DNA from: Candidatus Coatesiibacteriota bacterium
GTDB taxonomy: Bacteria > RBG-13-66-14
Assembly: GCA_014728185.1 (NCBI GenBank)
Contig: WJMB01000077.1
Coordinates: 1-22,737, forward strand
Reading direction: 5' to 3'
DNA length: 22,737 nt
Position 1 is the first letter of the stretch; each line of letters starts with the position of its first letter. The notes beneath the pieces were generated by a model. It was not told where the DNA came from. It searched no databases and saw only the letters and a list, made by a program, of their open reading frames with translations. The translations under genes were made by a program, and so were the position numbers. Shown piece after piece: positions 6,467 through 13,828 of this stretch.

Positions 6467-8314
6467 TCACCAACCATCCCGGCCGTCGGAGGCGGCGATG
6501 TCCAGGCAGGCCGCCGGTCGCTCAGCGGTCAGGCCGTTCTCCAGGGCGTAGGCCGCCAGCTCCTTGGCGTACTTGATGTAGCTCTCACCGAAGCCGCCGT
6601 TCTCGATCATGATCACCACGCCCACCCGGGGATCATCGGAGGGTGCGAAGCCGCAGAACCAGGCGTGGGGTTCGCCGTGGGGGTTTTCCGAGGTGCCGGT
6701 CTTGCCGCAGAGGTCCACGGGGTTGGCGCCGAAGCGGCGCAACACGTTGCGCATCCCGCTGATCAGCGTCTCGCGGACGCCGTCGCCCAGGTCGATGCGC
6801 CGCCGGACGACGGGCTCGACACTGGAGCGCGGCGAGCCGTTCGGGGCCAGCACCCGGCTGACCAGGCGCGGTTCGAGAAGCTCGCCTCCGTTGGCCACCG
6901 CGGCGTACATCGTCAGCAGTTCCAGGGGCGAGACCAGCACGTCGCCCTGTCCGATGGCGTTGTTGCAGATCTGCCCCCGGGGCCAGTTCACACCCCAGCG
7001 TTCCTCGAGACGGGCGATCGAGGGGAGTTGTCCGGCGCGCTCGTGGGGCAGATCGATCCCCGTGACCTCGTCGAGACCGTAAAGGTGCCCGAAGCGCTCG
7101 ATGTTCTCGATGCCTAGCTTCAGCCCCAATTGGTAAAAGTAGACGTTACAGCTCCAGCCGATGGCCTCGGTGAGGGTCAGCGAGCCGTGGCCGATGTGGC
7201 CCCAGCAGTGGAAGGCGGTGTCGCCGAGGACGAAGACGCCGCCGCAGGCTTGGGGCATCCGCCCTTCGGCGTCGACGACACCGGTGACCAACCCGGCGGT
7301 GGCGTCGACGATCTTGAAGGTCGATCCGGGGGGGTAGGTGGACTGGTAGGCCCGGGCGAGCAGGGGCTTGTCGGGGTCAGCGAGCAGCTCCCGCCAGTAT
7401 TCGGGATCGCCGCCGAAGCCCACCCGGTTGGGATCATAGACCGGCCGGGCGGCCAGGGCCAGGATCTCGCCGCTGCGCACGTCCATCACGATTATGGAGC
7501 CGCGCAGGCCGGGCTCGGGCTGGACCCAGGGCTCGGCGGAGTCCCAGTCGTAGGGACGGCGGTAGCTGGTTTCGGCCAGTATCTCCTCGGCGCGCCGCTG
7601 CAATCCCAGGTCGATGGAGAGGACCAGGTTGTCGCCGGGCACGGCGGCGCGGCTCGCCACCTCGCCGACCAGGTTTTCCCCGGCGTCGACCTCGACGATG
7701 CGCTCACCGGGCCGCCCGCGCAGCAGGATGTCGTAGGTCGACTCCAGGCCCTTTCGTCCGACGAGTTCGCCCAAACGGTAGCCCTCCTCGACCTCCTCGG
7801 GCCGGGCCTCGTCCAGGTAGCCCAGCACGTGACAGAGGGTCTCGCCGCCCGGGTAGCGGCGGAGGGGCCGGGAAACCAGCACCAGCCCGGGCAGATCGGT
7901 CTCGGCGATCCGGGTGAGCATGGCGTCGTCGAGGTCTCCACGCAACAGCGCCGGCTCGTAGGGGTAGCCGCGGTTCTCGGCGAAGTTCTCCAGCAGCTCC
8001 GCCGGCTTAAGCTCCAACAGGGCGCAGAGACGCTCCAGCTCTTCCCCGGCCGGGGGCTTGTCCGGCGGCGCCAGCAGGGCCGCGCCGTAGCTGGGGACGT
8101 CCCCGGCCAGCACCGCGCCGTGGCGGTCGTAGATGGTACCCCGGGGCGCCGTGACTGGGATCCGCCGCAGGCGGTTCTGCTCGCTGGCCGCCGCCAACTG
8201 CCGGGCGTGGCTTATCTGCAGCGCGCCGACGCGCAGAAGCAGCAGCAGGCCGACCAGCATCACGGCCAGTTGGCTCAGCAGCTTGCGGCGACGTTGTTTT
8301 TCGGAAGCGCGCAT
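6467..8314 (-). CDS. mrdA: Penicillin-binding protein 2 (class B transpeptidase)
   Basis: DD-transpeptidase that cross-links peptidoglycan during elongation; 615 aa, close to the usual 600-650. A single N-terminal membrane anchor (residues about 13-30) is followed by the PBP dimerisation/pedestal domain with the RGTIYDRHGAVLA signature (58-70) and RKGLESTYD (187-194). The transpeptidase domain then carries all three active-site motifs: S331-T-F-K, S388-C-N and K538-T-G. The N-terminus starts MRASEKQRRRK, and GGAGAG upstream of the ATG at 8314 serves as ribosome site. It is the first gene of a two-gene operon with rodA, without mreBCD in this window. Mecillinam-type inhibitors would be expected to act on it, by family knowledge. 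Confidence 0.96.
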   Translation of the reverse strand: MRASEKQRRRKLLSQLAVMLVGLLLLLRVGALQISHARQLAAASEQNRLRRIPVTAPRGTIYDRHGAVLAGDVPSYGAALLAPPDKPPAGEELERLCALLELKPAELLENFAENRGYPYEPALLRGDLDDAMLTRIAETDLPGLVLVSRPLRRYPGGETLCHVLGYLDEARPEEVEEGYRLGELVGRKGLESTYDILLRGRPGERIVEVDAGENLVGEVASRAAVPGDNLVLSIDLGLQRRAEEILAETSYRRPYDWDSAEPWVQPEPGLRGSIIVMDVRSGEILALAARPVYDPNRVGFGGDPEYWRELLADPDKPLLARAYQSTYPPGSTFKIVDATAGLVTGVVDAEGRMPQACGGVFVLGDTAFHCWGHIGHGSLTLTEAIGWSCNVYFYQLGLKLGIENIERFGHLYGLDEVTGIDLPHERAGQLPSIARLEERWGVNWPRGQICNNAIGQGDVLVSPLELLTMYAAVANGGELLEPRLVSRVLAPNGSPRSSVEPVVRRRIDLGDGVRETLISGMRNVLRRFGANPVDLCGKTGTSENPHGEPHAWFCGFAPSDDPRVGVVIMIENGGFGESYIKYAKELAAYALENGLTAERPAACLDIAASDGRDGW

Positions 8315-8355
8315 TCGTTTCTCTCCAGCGGTGGTTCCGAGCGGACCGCGGCTCC

Positions 8356-8364
8356 ATTATACCA
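8356..8364 (-). promoter_or_regulatory. Extended -10 promoter of mrdA-rodA
   Basis: On the minus strand TG-G-TATAAT gives an ideal extended -10 element (TATAAT at 8361-8356). No recognisable -35 box lies 16-18 nt upstream, which extended -10 promoters can tolerate. Predicted start near 8349, about 35 nt before the mrdA ATG. It is divergent from the promoter at 8404-8433. Confidence 0.6.
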
Positions 8365-8403
8365 ACACACGACCGCCGCGTCGCTTTGACCGGCCCGCTT
8401 CGA

Positions 8404-8433
8404 TTGACAATCCGGGCGGCCGGCTGGCATACT
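8404..8433 (+). promoter_or_regulatory. Sigma-70 type promoter for the zinc-ribbon/GYF_2 gene
   Basis: TTGACA (8404-8409) and CATACT (8428-8433) with an 18-nt spacer. The predicted start near 8440 leaves a leader of about 200 nt before the ATG at 8638. The leader has no obvious conserved RNA structure. With the minus-strand extended -10 element, this makes 8315-8637 a divergent regulatory region with no gene of its own. Confidence 0.6.
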
Positions 8434-8637
8434 ATCTTATGCTACACCGTTATAAACTCAGAGAAGTACAAGACAGACACGGCGATCGATTCATAAAACC
8501 GTCGGCGGCGCCGTCCGATGTGGTGAACGGCCCCATTGCGGCACTCGTCCACTTGCGCCAGAGAACGACACCGTAAGCCCACCTTCGATAGCCGATCTAC
8601 CGCCACTGACACAACATCCGACGAGAAACAGGCTCCG

Positions 8638-9441
8638 ATGAGTTCAGCCTCCACCAATAAGAAAAACATGGTCAAGTGCCCCAACTGCGGGACGCCCCTG
8701 GAAGCGGGCGCCAACTTCTGCATCATGTGCGGCACGCCGCGGCCCAAGGGCGAGATTACTTGCCCCTCCTGCGACCTGCCGGTCAATGAGAGCGACATCT
8801 TCTGCGGCAACTGCGGCATGCGGCTGCGCGGTGAACCGGCCCAGGTCGAGGCGCGGATGGATCCCGAGGAGGAGGCCAAGCTGCACGGCTCCCCCACGGA
8901 CTCGCCCATCACCCTCTCCGAGCTGCTGGCCGTCCCGCCCAAGTTGCCCGAGGACGGCATCATCGTCCGCAAGGCCGGCACGGGCACCAAGTACGGCCCG
9001 GGAACCCTGGACCGTATCCGCAGCCTGATCAAGAAGGGCCTCATCGACGGCGAGGACGCCGTGGGCACCGGTGACAGCCGCTGGTGGTTGATCAAGGACC
9101 ACCCCCAGCTCTGCGAGCTGGTCGGCGAGGAGACCGCCGAGCCTAACGAGGTCAAGATCGAGCTGGCCGCGCCGCGCATCGAGCCCGAAACCAAGCGCTC
9201 GACAACCGAGGTCTCCGAGGCCGAAGCCGAGGAACTCCCCCCGCGCCCCGGCCTGATCCCAGCCGAGAACATCTACATCTACCTCATCGACTCCAAGAAG
9301 GAGATGGGGCCGATGAGCTACGCCACCCTGGTCAAGTACATCCGCAATGGCACCCTGGCCAAGCACGATTACATCTACTCGACCAAGAACAAGTGGACCA
9401 GCTTCCGCGACCTGCTCAAGGAGGCCGAGGAGGGCGACTAG
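8638..9441 (+). CDS. Double zinc-ribbon protein with GYF_2-type domains
   Basis: A 267-aa soluble protein. Two tandem zinc ribbons occupy residues 12-62, with CPNC/CIMC (C14, C17, C28, C31) and CPSC/CGNC (C42, C45, C56, C59). After an acidic linker, residues 107-157 look like a diverged GYF_2 unit (GIIVRKAGTGTKYGPGTLDRIRS... RWWLI). Residues 212-262 form a clearer one (YIYLIDSKKEMGPMSYATL... NKWTSFRDLL). GYF_2 (DUF4339) domains are thought to mediate protein-protein contacts, often next to membrane or zinc-ribbon modules; no catalytic motif is visible. ATG at 8638 is chosen because the zinc ribbon starts immediately after; the frame is open upstream but reads non-protein-like sequence. The ribosome site is weak (AGG about 6 nt upstream). 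Function unknown, possibly an adaptor. Confidence 0.8.
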   Translation: MSSASTNKKNMVKCPNCGTPLEAGANFCIMCGTPRPKGEITCPSCDLPVNESDIFCGNCGMRLRGEPAQVEARMDPEEEAKLHGSPTDSPITLSELLAVPPKLPEDGIIVRKAGTGTKYGPGTLDRIRSLIKKGLIDGEDAVGTGDSRWWLIKDHPQLCELVGEETAEPNEVKIELAAPRIEPETKRSTTEVSEAEAEELPPRPGLIPAENIYIYLIDSKKEMGPMSYATLVKYIRNGTLAKHDYIYSTKNKWTSFRDLLKEAEEGD

Positions 9442-9576
9442 CCTTCGATCACGACCCCGGTGACAACTCCGCTTCAAACCGTGTGCATAGGCAGCGAGCT
9501 TGCCGGAAGGCGGTATACCGCACTCCAACCGATTGCGCCCGTCGCATTTTTAAAACCGCTTAGGGGTCGCGTAAAC

Positions 9577-9676
9577 TGTTCGGGCCGGGTTATGATTGTA
9601 ATCTGCTGATAACAAGCGAGTAGCACCAGAAACGCCTGTCACTTGTTGAAGGTCAACAAGTGGCGGCTACAAGATG
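9577..9676 (+). repeat. Dispersed repeat module M4, copy 1
   Basis: Matches 22374-22473. The first 36 nt (9577-9612) align ungapped with 32 identities by my count, around ATGATTGTAA and CTGCTGATAA. The following 60 nt align more loosely (TAGCA..AGA, then AAGTGGCGGCTACAA against AAGTGGTGGCTGCAA). Same orientation in both copies. Confidence 0.7.
9640..9662. other. Perfect 9-bp hairpin inside module M4
   Basis: CACTTGTTG (9640-9648) and CAACAAGTG (9654-9662) enclose the 5-nt loop AAGGT. The other M4 copy (22374-22473) lacks this hairpin and instead has the palindrome CTGATCAG at about the same place. It is not followed by a T-tract, so it is not a standard terminator. Confidence 0.6.
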
Positions 9677-9889
9677 CGACTACGGTGGACAATCGAAGAT
9701 GTCAGTAGCTTGCTTTATCATCACTCATTCGATTTAACTCAGCTCATAAGTCAATCATCAACAAGCATATATATGCTACGCGTGATGATGTCGGGATCAA
9801 AACGCGACGCACCCGGAAGGCGACTGCCTGCTCGGTAAAACTCGAAGGGCTTATCACCTGATACTTAACCTGCATTGAAAAACGCCATA

Positions 9890-10000
9890 GAAAACACAAA
9901 ACACCGGCATTTAAAAAGGAATTGCCGACAAACACCTCACGAATGGCTCCAGCTCGATATGCAAACGTTATATCTGTTAAAGTCGCAATAAAAAAGCGTT
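9890..10000 (+). repeat. Dispersed repeat module M2, copy 2
   Basis: Aligns with 118-230 in the same orientation. Here it abuts M1 directly at 10000/10001, whereas in island A the M1 copy lies upstream of M2 and in the other orientation. Confidence 0.75.
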
Positions 10001-10088
10001 GGGTTCACTTAACTGTCACGGACCATGGTGTTACTGGATATCGTTCTGATACAATCAGTCATTGAGAAATCAGATGTGCACATCAAGT
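10001..10088 (-). repeat. Dispersed repeat module M1, copy 2 (inverted)
   Basis: The reverse complement of this 88-nt segment aligns without gaps to 7-94, sharing GAACGATAT, CAGTAACACC and GGTCCGTGACAG. Since M2 and M3 keep their orientation between islands, this module alone has been flipped or inserted separately. Confidence 0.75.
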
Positions 10089-10374
10089 GAGCCGCTTGTG
10101 GCAGGTACCTGGATTTTCTCATTCCCAGGATGCCCGTAGCGACGTCACGACGCTCCATTATCAACTGCCTGGCGCAATGGGTTTCGATGACGATTTATCG
10201 ATGCTAAGCAACTAATTATCATACATATATAACTAGCAGGCGCCGAGGAGTTGAGTTGGCAGGCCAAACATCATTCGGCAAAGCCTCGTATCAGCAGTTT
10301 TTTTCGAGGTGGATCGGTGTTTCGAGTTGGAGTTGGCTGGTCTGGGATCGTGTGTGATGCCAAAGCGTTTATGC

Positions 10375-10611
10375 ACATATTACCTGGGATGCCCGGGATG
10401 CAAATCAGGAGTAGCGATTTACCGAAGCAGAGCGTTATGTGTGGAAGCGTCCGCTTGGAGCACGACTGTTTTGTGCCACCAGGCAACGCATGGACCGTGG
10501 CAGCCCGCTCAGCTATAAGACACATAATAACAAGCTATTAGCGATGAATGTCTGTTTATGCACATGTGATAATCACAACTCTAATAATCGGCCATGTTTG
10601 GTCTGAACACG
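10375..10611 (+). repeat. Dispersed repeat module M3, copy 2
   Basis: Aligns with 236-471 in the same orientation and nearly the same length. Its last part, TTTGGTCTGAACACGTT (10597-10613), also matches 22654-22670 with two differences, so island D contains a further fragment of the family. Confidence 0.75.
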
Positions 10612-11134
10612 TTCCATAGGGCCAAACGCTAATGATTGTGCTTGAAGATTTGCTTTTGGATACCGCTTTCACGGCGGAGCATCCAGAAGGGCGGTAGAGC
10701 GGTAGAAGCGAGAGGGCTCGCGGTAGGGACGTTCGCGGCCCGACATAGCACCAGCGGCCGGCCAAGCCACCTGCGCCCGAAATGTGCTCCAGCCTCTTCG
10801 AGCGGACGCGGGGCTTTTGGTGGGACTGTCTGAATGCGCTGCTCCCGGCTCTCCGACGGCTTACAATCACCCCGACGCGACCGCTGACTGCTTTCTCCAG
10901 CAACGCTGATGTGCTTTTTTTGGATCGCCATGATCCCGTCGCCCGCCTTCGTGGTTTACGATGATATTCGGAACCGGTCCTGTTGGACTCCCACGACAAT
11001 ATCGCCTTGGCAATGGCGCCGAGCGCAGCTTGAACTCCCCGCCCCCGCGAAGCTTCCAATGATCACCTCCGCCAGCTACCGCTGAATCCCTCCGGCCGCC
11101 GTCCCTCTGCGGCCGTTTTCCCTGAAGGCGCTCC
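10612..11134. other. Spacer upstream of the pseudokinase gene
   Basis: About 520 nt of intermediate to high GC after the AT-rich island. No gene, RNA or clear promoter found. A TACAAT hexamer near 10862 lacks a -35 partner at 16-18 nt, and a T7 run at about 10914-10920 has no convincing hairpin before it. Short open frames on both strands show no protein-like motifs. Confidence 0.5.
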
Positions 11135-13810
11135 ATGTTCTGCCCCAACTGCGGTAAACAAAACCCGGACAAGGCCCTCTTCTGTCGGCACTGCGGCTCC
11201 CGCATGCCCGAGACCCCCACCGAGACCACCACCGCCGCCGAGTTGACCTTCATCGAGGGTGCCGCCGAGTTCGTCGGCAAGAACCTGGGCCGCTACCGCG
11301 TGCTCAAACAGATCCGCCAGACGAGCACCGGCGTGGTCTACCGCGCCCTGGACACCCAGCTCGAGCGCATCGTCGAGATCAAGGTCCTGCCCAAGGCCTA
11401 CGCCGCCGACGAGTACCGTAGCCGCAGCTTCCGCGAGGAGGTCAACCTCGCCGCCAACCTCGAGCACGCCAACATCCTGCCCATCCACGACTTCGGCCGG
11501 GTGGGCGACAACTTCTTCGTCGTCACCAAGCACACCGAGGGCCACTCCCTCTCCCGGCACATCGAGAAGCGGGCGCCGCTGGCTCCGGTGGAGATGCTAC
11601 GCATCGGCATCCAGATCGCCTCGGCCCTGGTCTATCTGCACAAGCGCTTCATCATCCACGGCAACCTCTCCGCCGCCGGCTTCATCCTCGACGACTCCGG
11701 CCATGTGGTGATGCGCGATGTGGAGTTCGCCAGCGCCAAATACCTGCACGATCCGGGCATCCCGCTGACCGAGGACGAATCCGCCGAGAAAGACCAAAGC
11801 CACCTGGACAAGCGTCTGGAGGCCTACCGCGCCCCCGAGGTCGCCGCCGGCGAGTCGCCTGACGCCCGCTCCGACATCTACTCCCTGGGCGCCATCCTTT
11901 ACCATCTGCTCACCGGCCATCTGCCCTACGCCGGCCAGGAGGGCGAGGCCGCCACCCTCTCCTTCCGGGGCGTTCCGCTGTCCCTGGAGGAGCTGCTGAT
12001 CTCCATGCTGCGCCGCGATCCCGAAAGGCGCCTGGCCTCGGCCGAGGACGTCCGCCAGGGGCTCCGCCAGGCCTACTCGGTCTCGATCACCTCCCTGGCC
12101 GGCGACGAGGACCTCAGCGACGAGTTCATCGACTTCAGCCGCCTCAACAACGCCCAGGAGCGTGACCGCCGCGACAACATCGAGGGGCTGGTCCAGTGCC
12201 TGCTGCGCGATGTCGGCGTCGAGGGGCTCGGTCGGGACGAGGGCGACCGCCGGACCCTGGAGCCCATCGCCGCCGGAGACCCCCCGTCGGCCCAGAGTAT
12301 CGGCCGCCTCTCCTTCTACTCCAGCCTCGACGAGGCGCTCAGCCTGGCGCGCAGTGGCTCCGTCGGTGACGCCCTCGAGGAGCTGCGGGCCGGTTTGAGT
12401 CTCGACGAGGTTCACACCCTGGAGCGGACGCGACGCTTTCTGGGCCGTCTGGCCGACCAGGAGCGCAAGCTCAAGCGGGCCCGCTTTATCCTGGGCAACA
12501 ACCTGGTCACCGAGTTCCGCCGCGCCGCCGAGGGCTTCAGCCAGGCCCTCAGCGAGGACCCCAACTGTGAGGAGGCCCGGCAGGGTTTGAGCCTTCTCGG
12601 CGAGCTGGACCGGCTGTGGATGAAGGACAAGCCTCGACCCCAGAGGCGCTGGCTCAAGCCCGTTTCGATCGGCGCCGCGGCGCTGGCCGCGCTCGCTCTG
12701 GCGCTGATCATCTTCATCCGCCCGGACCACGGTTTCCTGGCCGACAATCTCAACCCCCGGGGACTGCTGCCCGGCGGTGGACAACCCCTGCTGGCCGGAG
12801 CCGAAAACGCCAAAGAGACGCTGACCATGGACGAAGAGCCCGCCCGGGGCATCTCCCTGGCCGGTGAGTTCCTGCTCGTTCCCACCGAAAACGGCGAGCT
12901 GGCCGCTTACTCACTCAAGACCGGCGACGAGGTCTGGCGGGTCACCGGGGTGCGGGCCGACCACCCGCCCCTGGTCTACCGCGGCGAGGGCGGAGAAGAC
13001 AACCCGGGGCAGATACTCACCTCGGGCGGCAGCTTCCTGGAGCTGCGCGATCACGAGGGTGGATTGGTCACCCGGCGTGACCTGGAGGCCGAGCTGGCCG
13101 CCGAGCCCCGACTGGGACCCGAGGGACATCTTTACGTCGTCAACGAACGCGGCACCGTCTTCGCCTTCGACATCTCCACCCCGGGGCGTCTGCCCCGGCT
13201 CTGGGCTACAAATCTCGGCGGCTCGGCGCCCCCCGTGGGTGTCTATCCGGCCCCCAGCGGTCGGCGCCTCTTCGTCACCTTCAGCGACGGCCGCGCCGTG
13301 CTCCTCGATGGCTACAACGGCGCCCAGCTTTGGCCGGCGGCCCTGGACCTGAGCGGCGGATTCAACAACGAGCACCCCCGGCCGGTCTTCGACGGCGATC
13401 TGCTACACCTCACCGTGGACGAGCGCTACGTCGCCGTGGACCTGCGGGACGGCCGGATAGTCGCCGATCTTCCCCTGGCCGCCGGTCCCCTGGGCAACCC
13501 CGCGCTCTCCGAGGGCTCCCTCTTCTTCGCCTCCACCAACGGCGTCATCTTCCGCCTGGTCCCCGGCGACGAGCCGACCATCTACAGCGAGGAGCTGGAG
13601 GCGCGGCTGCGCCCGGAGCGGCCGTTGATCTGCGCCTCGGAGCTCCTCTTCCGCCGCCGCGACAACCGTCTGACCGTGGTCAACACCGCCAACCTGCTGG
13701 CCACGCCCCGTGAGCTGCCCGTCGCCGACGAGCCCCTGCTGATCAGCGGCGGACACGCCTTCCTGCTCTCCGGCTCCACCCTCTACCGCCTCACACCCCT
13801 CCAGCCCTAA
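11135..13810 (+). CDS. Zinc-ribbon Ser/Thr pseudokinase with transmembrane segment and beta-propeller
   Basis: An 891-aa multidomain protein. Residues 1-22 form a zinc ribbon (CPNC/CRHC: C3, C6, C17, C20). Residues 53-315 have the bacterial Ser/Thr kinase fold: GRYRVLKQI start, beta-3 lysine K83 in VEIKVL, an APE-like YRAPE (231-235) and DARSDIYSLGAILYHLLTG (243-261). Catalytic positions are lost: the glycine loop reads IRQTSTG, the HRD-x-K-x-x-N motif reads HGNLSAAGF (from residue 175), and DFG reads DVE (195-197). A TPR-like helical stretch (395-490) precedes one transmembrane helix (508-528). The C-terminal 560-890 resembles PQQ-type propeller repeats (GELAAYSLKTGDEVW, GTVFAFDIS, GRAVLLDGYNGAQLW), probably outside the membrane. 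Most likely a signalling scaffold rather than an active kinase. AAGG lies 7 nt before ATG. dnaE follows after 18 nt. Confidence 0.85.
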   Translation: MFCPNCGKQNPDKALFCRHCGSRMPETPTETTTAAELTFIEGAAEFVGKNLGRYRVLKQIRQTSTGVVYRALDTQLERIVEIKVLPKAYAADEYRSRSFREEVNLAANLEHANILPIHDFGRVGDNFFVVTKHTEGHSLSRHIEKRAPLAPVEMLRIGIQIASALVYLHKRFIIHGNLSAAGFILDDSGHVVMRDVEFASAKYLHDPGIPLTEDESAEKDQSHLDKRLEAYRAPEVAAGESPDARSDIYSLGAILYHLLTGHLPYAGQEGEAATLSFRGVPLSLEELLISMLRRDPERRLASAEDVRQGLRQAYSVSITSLAGDEDLSDEFIDFSRLNNAQERDRRDNIEGLVQCLLRDVGVEGLGRDEGDRRTLEPIAAGDPPSAQSIGRLSFYSSLDEALSLARSGSVGDALEELRAGLSLDEVHTLERTRRFLGRLADQERKLKRARFILGNNLVTEFRRAAEGFSQALSEDPNCEEARQGLSLLGELDRLWMKDKPRPQRRWLKPVSIGAAALAALALALIIFIRPDHGFLADNLNPRGLLPGGGQPLLAGAENAKETLTMDEEPARGISLAGEFLLVPTENGELAAYSLKTGDEVWRVTGVRADHPPLVYRGEGGEDNPGQILTSGGSFLELRDHEGGLVTRRDLEAELAAEPRLGPEGHLYVVNERGTVFAFDISTPGRLPRLWATNLGGSAPPVGVYPAPSGRRLFVTFSDGRAVLLDGYNGAQLWPAALDLSGGFNNEHPRPVFDGDLLHLTVDERYVAVDLRDGRIVADLPLAAGPLGNPALSEGSLFFASTNGVIFRLVPGDEPTIYSEELEARLRPERPLICASELLFRRRDNRLTVVNTANLLATPRELPVADEPLLISGGHAFLLSGSTLYRLTPLQP

Positions 13811-13828
13811 CCATCTGGGACAGCTACC

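Larger units (their letters stand above)
9442..10611. other. AT-rich intergenic island B, no convincing gene
   Basis: About 1,170 nt without a credible coding sequence; the open frames are short, overlap each other on both strands and end differently in the two copies of each repeat. It contains one copy each of modules M4, M2, M1 (inverted) and M3, listed separately, plus unassigned sequence at 9677-9889 and 10089-10374. A perfect 12-nt palindrome GCGGTATACCGC (9510-9521) lies downstream of the zinc-ribbon gene but lacks a T-tract, so no terminator is called. Confidence 0.65.

Noticed and set aside
9510..9521. Palindrome GCGGTATACCGC as a terminator
   Set aside because: Short stem with no T-tract on either strand; could be a protein site, but there is nothing to support it.
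10251..10541. Short frames inside island B, including a CPGC-containing peptide that resembles a zinc ribbon
   Set aside because: The same DNA in island A has single-base indels and different stops, so the frame is not conserved; no ribosome binding site.
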